Positions 36,801-50,800 of a DNA stretch of 64,000 bases are shown here, piece after piece. The stretch lies in NCBI GenBank assembly GCA_013365325.1, contig JABVXV010000056.1, forward strand, positions 62,001 through 126,000, written 5' to 3'. The notes below the pieces were generated by a model. That model saw only the letters and a list, made by a program, of their open reading frames with translations. It was not told the DNA's origin and made no database searches. The DNA comes from Dipetalonema caudispina (taxonomy: Eukaryota; Nematoda; Chromadorea; Rhabditida; Onchocercidae). Made by a program: the position numbers and the translations under genes. Each line of letters opens with the position of its first letter. Position 1 is the stretch's first letter.

Positions 36801-39800
36801 AATTCTAAATATTCTTCGCTGATTGTTTTTCAGAATCAATGTAAAATCTTTTATTATTTTAGGTAGCGATGATTATACGGCTGTATTGGAAAAATTCGAC
36901 GAAGGCGCAGCTTTTTTGGCTGAGAAATTTGGATCTCATTGGGATAGTCCAAAAGCTCAGTATCGTAAAAATCATGCCCTATTTTTATATACATCGGCAA
37001 AACAGCCTGAAAAAGGTATTTTTTAAATAACATTTCGTTTTTCTTGTCAATTCTCATTATTTCGTTACATTGTTACATGAACCTTTCATTTTTCACTTGC
37101 AATGATTTTGAACTGAAAAATTTCTATAGAACGACAATGGATTGATCGATAGATGCGGTTTAACCAGTACCATTTTGAATCTTTCAGGAGACTATTATGA
37201 GCTATGTTAGATTTCGAAATTATTTGAAGTACTGAAGTCACTGCTATGACCGTAATTCTGATCCTTTTTAGCCCTGAAAATCTGGAATGATATCCTGGCA
37301 TCGGGAAGTGGTCATTTTGCAGCAGCCTGGATAGAAGCTGCTAATTTGGAACGTTATTTTGGTGATGTTAACAACGCTCGTAAATTGTTTTACAGAGCTG
37401 TCAATTCAGCAAGCGATCATCCATATACGGTAAGTGCACTTACCTGTACTCATTGTCACTTTTTCAGGTTCAAAACAGAATAGAAGTAAAAGGGTGGTCC
37501 GAAACTTTCCGCATTTCATATTTTATATGAATGGTTACAGCTTATTTTTTTTTCAAGAAACAAATTTTTTCAGGTTTTTGATGCTCTTATTCAGTTTGAG
37601 AGAGAGGTGGGTAGTATCGAAGAGTTGGACAAGGCGCTGGAAAAGGTAAATGCTCAGGCAGCTCGGATTTCACTGAGGCCACAAAAGAACAAAGTGGAGA
37701 AAAGCAGTAAAAAGAGGAAGAAGGAAAATGATGAAGATATTGAAGTCAAAAAAAGGAAAGAAGATGCGAAGAAAAAAGAACAGAAACTCATAACTACTAA
37801 GGATGAATTTGTAAACGGCACAATGGAAACTGCAACAAAAATTCAACAAAAGGAAGAGGTATTTTTCAAAAAAATAAAATAAAATAAAATTTTAAGGAAG
37901 TGTGAAGGCGCTCTCATTTCCTTTTTGATGAGGAATAATGTAATGCCTCATTTTATTTTTTATTGCGTTACTAAGCACATTTTACCAGGCATTGTTTTTG
38001 AGCTAGACGGAAAGAGAAGCTAAAATTCAAATAGTGGAGTTCGTATCTGGCTCAAATGTAGGGAGCTAATTGTGCACAAAATAATTTACGACAGTTTCTG
38101 CAGTTCAAGTGTTTTATTTCAACTATAATTTAGAATGCAAAATTGCTCTGATATCAAAGATTGGTCCAATTTTGTATGTGGTGATTACCACTGTATGTTA
38201 ATAGTTTAACCATGAAAATTATTTTCATGTTTGATACTTATCCTGTTGTAAGCGGCGGTTCTCGATTAATTTATCTTTAAATAGTTTTTAGATGATAAAT
38301 GTCGACAAAAAGCAGGTGGACGGTGATGGTTTTGTAGTTCCGCAACTTCCTTCGCAGTTACCGAAGCTGAAAACAACAAGTCAAGATGTCAGTTTAGAAG
38401 GAACAAGCAAAGAAGCTTCTTCCGAAAAGCAACACACCATATTTGTTTCCAACCTCGATTTCAAGTTACCAGTAGAAAAGCTGAAGGAAATATTCCCGAA
38501 TGCGAAAGAAGTTCGATTAGTCTATCGAGGGATGAGCAAATTACACAAAGTAGGACCTGTATAGTTTGCTTTATAGGCTTTATGTTTTTATTTCGCTGCT
38601 ATTTATATTAGTTTTACCAAATTTTTAGATTTGGTAAACCAACCCATTTGAAAAATCTGCTTGATTGAGAAATAGATTTTGTTCTGTTCGTCCTTGTTTG
38701 CTCAGCTCAATAAGCGTTTTAAGAATAAATTTATTCATAATACTAAGCTTGACTTGACAGCTCGTGCGTAGTATAATTTAAAAATTATTTATTGGTTTAA
38801 GAGGTAAATAAGACTAATTCAATAGGATCTTTATTTAGGAAAGTGAAATTGCTAGCATTTCAGGGATTTGGCTATGTGGATTTCTCTACTGGATCAGAAG
38901 CTCGTGAAGCTTTGAAAATGGATCGAACACAAATTGATGGCAGACCGATGTATGTTTCAGAGTATAAACCGCATGATAAAGGAAAGAATGCCGATTTTCG
39001 TTACAGTACCGGCCTGGAAAGAAATAAAGTTTTTGTTAACAATGTCCATTATGATGCTACCGAGGAACAGCTTAAGGTTTGTACTCGTTTGCGTTATGAG
39101 ATATTTTTCAATTCTGTTGTTTATTGTTTAAGATTCTATTTATTTTTGAACAATATAAACGTTTGTTAAGGGAACTACTCTTACATGGGACTGTATGAAG
39201 TACCTGAGAAGTTTCAAATTTGGAAATAACGATTCTCAAGTGGGCATATTCACCATGAAAATAAGGGTAGAACAAAAAGTGTTCATTTATTTTTCTTTCA
39301 AGGAAATATTTGCAACGTTTGGTATAGTTCGTGATATACGTATTGTAACACATAAATCTGGTAAATCGAAGGGTTGCGCATATGTAGAATTTGAAAACGA
39401 TGACGATGCTGCAGTGGCAGTGAAAGCAAGCGAAGACCTTATTCTTTTAGGTTTGTTTTGCAGATGTTTTTGTATTTGTTTATATATGTATTTGTGTATC
39501 CGCTCGGACTCAATATTTCATTGCTCTGGGGTCGCGATAAACTGCTAAACTAATCTAACAAGAAAATTCTTTGCAGATATAGGTATTTATTAATACAAAA
39601 TCACATGATTTCCATTCTTCTCCTATTAATCAAATCTTCATAACTTTTAAACTGATTTTAATTTAATTACATAATTTTCTGTTTCATTTTCTAATAATTG
39701 GTTCCTGTCATTACTACAATTCAATAATTTTATCTTAAGCAAAGAGTTTCTCTATGAATGGCCCTCAAAATGACCACATTAACTAATTGGAAGTATTTTT

Positions 39801-41135
39801 ATTTAAAAATTGCTCAAGATCTTGCAATCACTAGAACATTACAAGTATTCAAATGGATTGAGAGAAGAACCAGGCAACAAGTGATTAATGTGTGATGAAT
39901 TCGCTGTTCTGTTTTATAGAATCATATGAAGCATTGTAAATACAGTGCTTACCGTGGATTCATAAAGCATAACACGTGTGGGCTTTTTTCATAATTTTTA
40001 TCAGGTCCTTTGTAAGTGTTCCAAGTTGATAAAAATTTCCACTGGCTTGTTACAGAGTCGGTGGGAAGACTTATTTGAATTTGAGGATTAAGATTTTGCT
40101 AAGTGAAGGCTCGTTCTTCCAGCTTGAGGTTGTGATTTACTTTAATTTTGTGTGTAATTTTAGGTTGAGTAGTGTATCATTAGACCATCTAATCTGTTTT
40201 AAATAATTTTTTAAAAAAGTTTCAAGTTTATACTATTTTGGGGTGTATTTTGCGGAAACAGCTGAATACCACAGCATGATACAGTATAAAATAATGCTTA
40301 CAGTATCAGTTTCGTTAGTTAGGGTTTGAAAACGCTAGAAAATAAGATTAAACGACCACGTGAATTATGTTTTTTCGAAAGGAATTTTTATTTCCAACTT
40401 ATTTTCAACTAAGAACAAACTGTCACGTATCAGGTTCTCAATAGTTCTTTTTCTTTCCACCAAAATAACAGTTTTTATCAGGTCAATATCTGTGAGGTCT
40501 TATGTTTTTTGCAGAGCGGAAATTGTCAGTCGCAATCAGCAATCCACCGAAGCGAAAGGAGCAAGCGAAGCGGTTATCATTTAATGCAGCCAGTTCCGTA
40601 AGTTACCATTTCTTCACAATTGTCTCCGTTTTTATAAGTATCTTGGTATAGCAGTTAAAAGACTTATTTTGACGTACTTTAAACCAGGCTTAAAGCTGAA
40701 TTTTGATAAAGTGCGTCTTTAAATGGAGATTAGGCTAGTTAAGGGTTGTTAATTTGAACCAGACAAGTTGCAATATTATTATTAGCTTTCAGTCGTAAAG
40801 CTGTTCTTCTGATTTAACTATTGTTTACCATTCGGCAGAACTTGCATGGCATAAGAAACTATTGTACTGGGCATTTGGGAGGTATTGAAATCAGCTGATC
40901 TTTATTCATGAATAATTCCTTAGGTCCGGGAAAAATTTTCTTACTGTTGGTTCAAAGCTATAATACTGAGTAATTACAGTCGCATCAACGAAGTAAGATA
41001 GATTTGGTACCGCGAACATTGGCGAGAACCATAAAATTTGCCAAATCGGCTGGCGATAATAATAGCAACGGTAACGGCTCAGGACCATCAGCTAAAAACA
41101 TGTCCAATGAACAGTTTCGATCTTTTTTGAAATGA
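33847..41135 (+). CDS. SART3: SART3: U4/U6 snRNP recycling factor (HAT repeats + two RRMs)
   Basis: SART3 (yeast Prp24-like, also called TIP110) binds U6 and U4/U6 snRNA and promotes reassembly of the U4/U6 snRNP after splicing. Fifteen exons join in phase: 33847-33954, 34084-34232, 34664-34802, 35163-35379, 35790-35942, 36055-36179, 36379-36592, 36863-37015, 37272-37429, 37574-37858, 38292-38549, 38864-39076, 39303-39450, 40515-40597 and 40980-41135. They give 852 residues (human 963). An acidic N-terminus is followed by HAT half-TPR repeats (for example PPSFWLDWIE, SALWQQYFSALE, AAWIEAANLERYFGD), then a Lys/Glu-rich basic linker in exon 10. RRM1 has RNP2 HTIFVSNLDF and RNP1 GFGYVDF; RRM2 has NKVFVNNVHYDAT and GCAYVEF. 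The C-terminus MSNEQFRSFLK resembles the LSm-binding tail of human SART3 (MSNADFAKLFLRK). Confidence 0.96.
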
Positions 41136-41844
41136 TTTGTTTCCTTCATTTTACTATCTTGTTGATGCTGCGTAGTAATCTCGACAACTTATAAATGAAA
41201 GTATTTGGATTTTAAAATTTTAGTTTTGCTCCACAAAATATGAACTTCACGATGATTCAAGCCTGGATGAACAAAAAATCGCAGTAATTTTATAGTAAAA
41301 AGTCATGGTGTTTTTTCGTAAATGGAAAAGGAAACCCCGAAAAAATTTCAAGTTCACCTTAAATGTGGGAACAAACTAGTTTTTTTGTTGAGGAAAGGTC
41401 ATAATACTTTTTCTTTTGATTTGAAGGTCGTAAAATTTCGTGTCTTTAGACATTTCTAAGCAGAGTAATTTTAGTTAGTAATTAAACGATAAAAGGATTG
41501 GATTGATTAGGTTGGTCCACGGTTCAAGATTTTTTTTTTATGATTTAATTTCTTAAAACAGGTTTATACTTTATTATCACTGTAATATAAATTAAATATA
41601 ATTCAATAAATTCAGCGATATATTCAGTTCGTACTAGATGAGGATGCACTTTAATAGAGGTTAGGCTTAAATTTTAAATTATTTCGATTCTGGGATAGTA
41701 AAAACGTATAACATGTCTCCATAATATAAGCCGTAATGTGTCTTAAATTAATGCAAGATAAGAAAGTAGTGTGGAGCTGTGGCCCATGCAGTCATTGGAA
41801 TTGATCAGTCTACTATCGAGGTCCTTATGACTGCAGGCGACAAA
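41136..41844. other. Convergent 3' region between SART3 and the RhoGEF gene
   Basis: SART3 3' UTR with AATAAA near 41604 as a candidate polyadenylation signal. No other feature is supported. Confidence 0.45.
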
Positions 41845-44800
41845 CTAAAATGTTAATAAACTGGCTTGGCTTGCGCTCGAATTTAAACTGCATCCAGTAC
41901 TTTGCTGCGGCGAAGTTTGAACTTGACTTGCTTTAGCTTTATTATTTACACGATAATAGCAGTAATAGGTGATATTAAATAGATAAATTAAAACAAATTC
42001 CGTTAATGAAGTACAAGTAATAAACTTGCCTATATGCGAAATATATTTTGACTGTAGCACTTTAATTTATGAGCTCAGCTAAACATCTTTGTTGTATCTT
42101 CATCGCTAATATCATTCACTATTACTCTATCGTCTATCTTACCTCACTATTGGATGAATGACTCCCAAAATAATCCTGATAGTGAGGTATTGGCCCAGAA
42201 ATTTTTATTTAAGATACAATGCAAGGAGTGATTTCTTAAAAATTTCCAGTTAAAATGATCTGATACTTGGATATATTAAGAGAACTGAAAAAAGAGAAAT
42301 AAGACAGGAAAGATACGAAATACCGAAAAGTAGTGATAATAATAATATGCGATGTAAAAAAAAATATCACAGATACAGCTATAATAGCAATAAAAATAAT
42401 AGGAACTGTTAAAAGCTGTAGTTACTTTCGCAAAAAAGAGTGACTGATATTATCAGTTATCATTCAATAGTAACTACAAAGTATTACAAATAAAATAAAA
42501 AAGCACTACTTAACACAGTGAAGTGTCGATGATCTCCAAATATTATATAGTTACATGGAATTAGGCTTTCTGATCGGTTATAAATTTAAGTGACGACTTC
42601 TTCGCGAATAGTGATTTGTATTGTTATATAACCAAAGTATGAGTCGAAATGATGAATGGATAATCATTTCATACATCGCTGAAAATCGAATTTATTTCAT
42701 TTTTTATCATCCAATTTCCATTTTTTACTCCAATAATTTAATATTCCTATTTATATTTGTATGTGAACCGATAACTAAAAATCCAACTCTGGTATATCTC
42801 TATATTCAATTTAAAAATCTTCAGCATTTACAGTATTCATGAAAGAACATTTGAATTTTTTTGCAGAAATTTATGCAGCTTATCTTTTTCCAAAAAAAAA
42901 AAATAGAATTTAAAAGGAAAAAGTTTCAATGAAATTAAAAATAAGTGATAGTCTCACGAAACAGTTTCCAATTAAAATAAATTAATTATTGGTGAGAAAC
43001 ATACGAGGTTTCCAGATGATTATCCATAATGAATTTCAGTAATTCTTGCTGTTTAACGCAATTTGTAACTTCAACTCCTTTATTAGCTGTTATCGAGAGT
43101 GAAGTTGCGGTTGTGGAAGGTATAGGAGCAGTAATAGCACCAAATCCGGCTCCTTTCTCTTTACCATTTAATGAAGGAGGTGGTGCATCAGGAAGTGGAG
43201 GTGGAACAGTTACCGGTTCTTTCTTTTCGATTTCATCAATATTTTCATCACTAAGTTGAATCTTTAGAGTTCGAGTATCTTCCGCTACATCCTCCAATTG
43301 TTCTCCTATTGCTACTGCAATAAGTAAGTATACAATGTCTAATTAATTGCTTGTCAACATGAGATATTTTCTCTTACAGGCCAAGAAAAAATATGGCTGT
43401 TTTCTTTTCTGAATTATTATAATTAAATATCTGGCAGCATTTGAAAGGTTATGAATGACATTCCTCAAGGATAGCATTATCGACTGACTTTGAGATCTTT
43501 ATTTGATAAAATGCTTAAACCCATGGATTCATGCAACGTCCACTAATGATAGTACTGTGACAAATTTAGTAAGATTTGGAAGACCTTTCACCTGTTGAAA
43601 TGTGCATATCAAGATCACCGACTGGGGTCATTTCCTCTGTAACAGTGGAACCTTCCATATATGATGAAGCAGTACTGAAACCAGATGTTGATGAGCTGAA
43701 TGATTCCGATGAAGCTACCGTCGATTGTGATTGACGCCGAATATTCTGTAAAAGAATTGCAACTATTATTATTATTATATTGAACATAGAATTCAAGAAG
43801 AGAGGTGGTGGAAGTGTGAGCTCAGAAAATTTAAGAAATGAAACCTGTTCATTCATCCGATTCGTTATTTTCCGGGATGAACCACCAACAGCAGTTGAAA
43901 CGTTCCACGAGAATCGTTTCAAAATTCCGGGCGGCAAATTCGTCGGCACTTTTGATTTGGTAATGTCTATACCGTCTGATGTATGATAGCGTCGTTCAAA
44001 ACGACGAGCATTTGACATCTGTAAACATTTTTGTAAACATTCAGTAGATTTTGAATTTTAAAAAATATGAATGAACTGAAGATATCTGTAACTTTTAGTA
44101 ACTTATGCAGATTATTCAGGAACAAAGTGCTTGCAGGATAGAGTAAGACTTACTAGTCGTTTTACTACTGAATAAGCTCTCAATGTTGGGAGAATCTGAC
44201 CAAAATTGACCACAGCTAACCAAGAACTGACTTCTTTATTCCATATGTTTGCTGCCTTTCTACATTATTAACTGTTACTATCTATGTACAGCGCAGAAAG
44301 TTCAAAGTTGAATTCTATAGCAATGAATAAAACGATAATAAAGAGGGTAAATGAAAGGGCATTGCCTGAGAAGATGGTATTCCAGTACCCTCATCATTTG
44401 TATAAGCCATAATAATTGATGGAGAGGAACATCGTACTGTTTCATCCCGTTGTCCAGCAATTTGTTGTTCAGAAAAATCCGGACTACTATCTAAGGTTCC
44501 TTGAGATGCTCGCAAGTCGCATCCTTCTCGATGTTCCAATGAAGTGGATGGCGTATCATTGGCATAAATACGTCCTTTGTTATATAAATGATTGGAAAAC
44601 CCCGGCTTAGACGAATTATTCGAATAGGTCCTGAAAAATTAACCACTCTAACTAACAGAATATATAACAAAGTTCATAAAGATTTAACAAATGTGTAAAA
44701 AATAATTGAATAATATGCAATAGTTCACCTGTCAGTAGCAACATCGGTCGGTCCAGAAGAATTCGATCGCGATCGACGATGCAAATTGGGTGAATCCAAA

Positions 44801-47800
44801 TGCTCCACGGATTTTGAAGCAAAATGTAAATCTGTGGATGATTTCGATTGTCCATTTAATGTTGTAGTAACTAATGAAGGCAATGAGCGATCATCATTAA
44901 CCACTACAGCCAATTTATGCTGCGATATTAAATTGTTTTTAACACTGCCGCAAATCCCATTACCAACATTTTGTCCATCTCTTAGTAATCGGTCAATTTG
45001 GTCAGCAGATGATACTGTGTTCACTTTTCGCACATCTGAAATAACAGTTGTTAAAGATAATTCCATCTTTCCAAAACTTTTCAGTTTTCAAAAAGGAAAA
45101 TTAATGAGGAAGTGTTCATCTTTCTTTTCTTTTTTCGTATCTTTCATTTTTTTTAATTTTGAAATTAAAATTAAAACATACTAGCAATACGATTATGTTC
45201 AGCGACCATTTGAGAATCCATACTGGAACTTTTCCGATGTATAATCTCTTGATTGATTACATCCTGATTACTGCCACTGCTACTAATCGAACGATTATGA
45301 TCTGTCTCATCGTTCGATCCAAATCCATTAAATAATCCCACCGAAATACCTAACAAACATTGCTGCGGACTTAAAGGCCTAAAAAAAGTAGAATGGATGA
45401 GTAATATTCATAGGAAAATCAATTACATTTTAACTTTTATGTGTAGTCTTCCTCTATTTCTTAAACTTTTTACATAAAAAAATAAAAAGTAAAGTATTAT
45501 ACTTCAAGCGATAGAAGTCCCTCAACGCCATATTGGTCATTTCGAGCCATTTTCGGGTTTCCTCAATTGATGGAGTCGATAAATAGTACAATGCCGAGGG
45601 CATACCGAAATCGTTAATTGGTGCTATTACAAAGCCAGCTGTAATATTTGTCATCATTTCTCTCTTGAATATTTTCCCAATTCCATTTTTTCTCTCTCTT
45701 TCTCTTTATGTCCTTCACTACACAATAAATAATTTCATTTTTCCTGACCTTTTCTCATACCATAATAATATCATGGAATATTTGAGACAGAAAATGCCAA
45801 CTATTTAAACGAAGTGACAAGCTATTGCAATAAATGTCGCAAGATAGTGATGGCGTTATATGAACATTAGTTTAGTCCAGAAAATCTCAAGAGCTATTGA
45901 AGGTTAGAGTTTGTTGCATTGTGGAAGTTATCAGCATATTAGATCATATTTAAAATTCCTAGACAAGTACGTTCCAAAATACTTCCAAAATTTCCTGAGA
46001 ATTTTTTGGAGACTTTGATATCAGGAAATTGATTTAGAGCGATTTAAACAATAACTATTTGAATTTTTATGTAATCAAAATAGATGAAATGAGAGAAGAA
46101 AGAAAAAATATTTGAATATGGGAATAAATTTAAAGGGAACTTACAGTAATCGGGAAATCGTTGAAGGCACATTTTAGCGATATGTATTGGTGGCTTAAGT
46201 ATCCTTAGTCGATCGTAACGTTTATTGGAAGCTTTACATATTAAGAAGAGATCAGTGAATAGTATGCAATGTGCATCTACCTAAAATAAGAAATGTATGC
46301 AAAACTTGTAGTCGTATATTTAAATAGTGAAAGAAGACAGAAATAAATTCATAATTTAATAAACCTTTGTTCCCTGTTTGCCATCTTTCATCTTCAAATC
46401 GGCACGTAAATAAATACGACGAAATTGTGGCTGTCCCACAAAATATGGCATCGGATCGGCCAAACGAATATAGCATTTAATCGGGAATATCTGAAATTAA
46501 ATTTCACTTACATAATTTGTGTGATGTAATTGACCGATCAAAATTAGCATAAATATAACGAAAAATGTTAAGTAAGAGAAAAAAATAAATTTGAAAGAAA
46601 AGAAAATATTCTGACAAAATAAATGTTCACTACTTCAGATTACAAAGTAAGTGATTTTAAACTTTATTAATGATAATTACATCACAGATTTCCTTAAGTA
46701 AGTATATTTACACATAAAATAACAGCACAGAAATGTAAATATCAGATTCTGAATACATTGAAGATGGAAGATTGGAATAAAAATTTCATAAATTATCATC
46801 TTTAAAGTAAAATTATTATTTACCTTTTCAAATTCCTCACAATCAACAGCTTCATAACTTTCAATCGCTCTTGATAATTCATTGAGCTTATTTTGTAAAT
46901 CATTGTTATTTAATGTTTCTTCAACATTTCGTGTAGCTTTTTCAATTCGTACTATCATATCCTGGAAATTATTATTTTCAACAGAATAAATATACCATAA
47001 TAGTTTCAGGTCTAAAATATTAGTTTAAGTTTGCTTGTAAGACTATTTTCAAAGCATTTCTACAACCATTGCTCTCTTTGGTAACATTAAGAATTGCAGT
47101 AGTCATCCTTTTCTTAATGTTATCTAAATAAATTCTTTACATTTAAATAAAGTAATAAGCAAGTTGGATGGAAAAACTGATGAAAATACAACAGGGTCAG
47201 AAACTTAAAAACAAGGAATAAATAGGTCAATTGGCTAAGTAAACAATTACTGACAATATTATTAGTTAAATGGTCAAGTAATTAAAGCAAAAAGATGCAA
47301 TACTTGAATAGTATCCCGTTCGGTATCATCAACAGTGTGCTTAAGAACAGCTTTGAGAAGTAAGCTATATCTCGTAAGACGCTGCATCGGATTCGTCAAA
47401 GCGTCTAATAAACGTTGTCGTCTCATCGTATCTTGCGATTCTGCCCACTAGAGTTTCAAGAGTAATTATGAAACAGGAAATAGAATTAAAAGTTTCAGAT
47501 ATTATTTTAGGATAGACTTACTGTGTAATTTTTATCGATTTGCATAAAATTTAAAGAATTATTCTTAAAATTTATGAGTTTTTAGGATTTAACCGTTAAT
47601 AAATTTAAAGCTAATAATAACTGACTTTCTTGCCTTTACTGACATTTTATCGATTACATTGATAATGCGTGATTAAGGAATCCGGAAAAGATGTGGATAT
47701 ATTAAAAATCGTATACATATATATATATATAATGGAATATCTATCCAGAAATTAAATAATGATGATGTTGAAATAATGTACCGTAACAAATTCACGAAAT

Positions 47801-50800
47801 AGTTCATTTTCTTTCTGACATTTCTGTACGTAGCTATGACAATCGGCATGTCCATATATAAAAGTTGTATAGCAAGGCCACCATTCATCGATTCGTTCGA
47901 AACCGGATTTCAGGATTGCTGGATCAAGAGGAGTGCCATTATTTCTGAAAACAAAATGGTGCATACTATTGAGTAAATGAAATTTCTTAAAGAAAGATTT
48001 CATAGACAAGTAGGATAGCTAATGAAGGGTTATTAAAAATCTCCAGCAATTATCTTCCAACATGCATTATATTGAACCCTAACCTTGAAGTCTGCAGCAT
48101 TGGTAGTACCGCTTTTTTCCAAAATTTCGAATTATGAACATAAAGTTCGGGATAATTGAGAAAGACCCGACGTGGGTCAACATCACGCATATAACCAACT
48201 TCTTGCATTTTTAAAAAGCACTGACAAAGTTCATTCATTTGTTTCAAAAGCTAAAAATAATTATTAGTTTTTAGTTTAAACTTCTGAAAAATTGGAAAAA
48301 ATTCCCAAGACAAAAAAAAAATATCATTTCTCGTTTCTCATTTTTATGTAATAACTACAAAAGTCCATCCATTCATGCCCGTATTTCCGCTCATATTTGG
48401 AATATTTCAAATTTAATTTTATTCCCATCAACTTTAAAGTCTGCAAAGATCACACTTTTCTAGTTATTTGCTAAATCAAATTTCGAAAATCGCTCAATTT
48501 CTCTTTTTTTTTCTCAAAACTATTCTACCAAATGTCCATAACTAATCTCTTATGAAACATTCACAAAATTTTCTTCCTTTTTTTTTTAGAAAAAAGTAAG
48601 AAAGATTGATTTATTTGCCTGCAAATATCGATGTTCCGTTGTGACAAATTCCCAAATAGCTTCTTGCTGTTCATATGCGTGCTTGCTTAACTCATCCTAC
48701 AAATTTCGACAATTACAATTTCAACTTCTTATGTATGTAATGATAAAACTCTGAGAGAGACTTGAGATTCCAATTTACAAAGTATTCCATTTGATCGATC
48801 GATCGAGTTCTGAGAATTTCTTCATCTTAACGGTTATTAATGGAGCAATACCATTTCAGCCTGTTCTAAGATTTCAAAAAATTAGCTCCAATATATTCCG
48901 ATTTTATTTAACTGATATGTGTCATTCTTATTACACGTAAACTTACGCTATCACAAACAATATTACTCCAGTGAGGTTCAAGTTCAAACATTGGTACCGG
49001 CTTCTGCACCTCATCTTTCACCAAAGTTAAACGCGCAAGCATTTCCGCCTTATCCTAAAACAACCCGAGTGTTCAATGTTTCATACACATAATATATATT
49101 TCGAATTTCTGTTTTATAAAAAGTAATTGAGAAATTTAACTTTGTAAAAAGACAATGCCTAACCTTGCCAAAAAATAAACTTCTTCTACTGGTTGCAGCT
49201 ATGTTGCGTAAACGTCGAGTTCCACTAACTCCACTATCGTCTTGCAAAACAGTCGAGGATAAATCCTCAGAACATGATGGTTCATCTAATGCTATGCTGA
49301 AATAACAACTATTTACAAGAACAACTTAAAGTTAAAAATTAGAAATGACAAAAGCACAAATTCCATTTTGAACTTTTAATTTTTTTGCAAAACTTTTGCT
49401 GAAAAAAAAAAAAAAAATGTTGGAGAAATGCATACATATACTCACTCATTCAAAACATAAAAATACCAAGCAAAGTTCTAAGTATACATCAACAAGTCCT
49501 TGACATTTTACATAAAAACCATTCACTTTTCCTTTCAAATATATTTAAATTTTAAAGTTTAAATAAAACTTATCTTTGCCAGAAATTTATGGTGTAACCA
49601 ATAAATCGACAAAATCATCCTAAGCAATTAATTATAGGCTACCGAATTTTAGTCCCCCAATTTTCCATTTACAATTGAATCAATCAAGGATTAATTTTTA
49701 TGATGTCATACGAAAATAAGTCCTTCTGATGCTCTAATTCCTACCCTTCCTTTCCTCTTTTCTTTCTTCATTCATTTCAGAGCACAATAAGAAAGGATAC
49801 CATTAAAAATATTAAAATTCTTGAAGATAATTCAGCAGAAAGAAGAAATGACAAATTTGCAAGAGAGAGGTCATCATTTACATAAATGCTCCAGACAGAT
49901 TAGCATTTTCATCCTACCTGAATGCTCTTAATCTGTCCTATTAGAGTAACCTTGTAATAATTTGAAGATTGTTGCTTTTATGATAGATTATTGCAAAATT
50001 TCATAAACCTTAAGCATAAATACGAAGAGTTTGATAGGAGTTTAAAATGAAAAAAAAAAAAAAAAAAGAAAAAGAGAAAGAGAGGGAGGAAGAGAGAATG
50101 CCTGTTGTTCATTCCACAGGAAGAAATAAAGTTTCGCCTTTCTAAACTTTGAAAAGCTCCTGTCACTTTTATCCTCAACAAGTCACTATTGTATAAGCAA
50201 TTTATCAAACTCAAACTCTTACAGCTCATCCAAATAACAACTTTGACATCACTTCAGAGAGCGAAAATAAAAATGACAAATTTTAGAGGAAGAAATGTAA
50301 ATGTTTCCATGCATTTAATAAATAAAATTGACTTTGATGAGGGAAAAGGATGAATGATGTTGGATTAGATTTGTTGGGGAAGGTAGAATTAAAAAGAAAA
50401 CAGAGAATTGGAATCATAAAAAGATCAAAGGTAATTGTTGTTAGTTATGAAAGTTTCCCGATGAGAATTGTCATCCCTGCAAAATAAACAATCAGTGAAA
50501 AAATAAATCAAGCATTGAATAAAAACCGCCATGAATTCTTCCTCCAAGCATTTTTAGCATGAAATTTTGCAGCGATTTGAAGATAGGTTTATTTTCTTCT
50601 AATCGGTAATGCGGCTTGATTTCTAATCGATAAAGGTGGTAATAGTAAGCATTACTAAGAAAATGCTGTTGTTGGTGTGAAATAATTACAAGCATTATAT
50701 AGTTCAAGCTATGGAAAACACAACCTGATCATTTATTCAGATTGAATCCGGCACGAAAAAGAGCTATTAACCAAAATTAAAGCTTAATTCTATGATTTCA

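Noticed and set aside
43029..43259. Glycine-rich plus-strand ORF
   Set aside because: It is the shadow of the proline-rich RhoGEF tail exon on the other strand.
44786..45184. 132-codon plus-strand ORF
   Set aside because: It is antisense to a phase-consistent RhoGEF exon (44729-45035).
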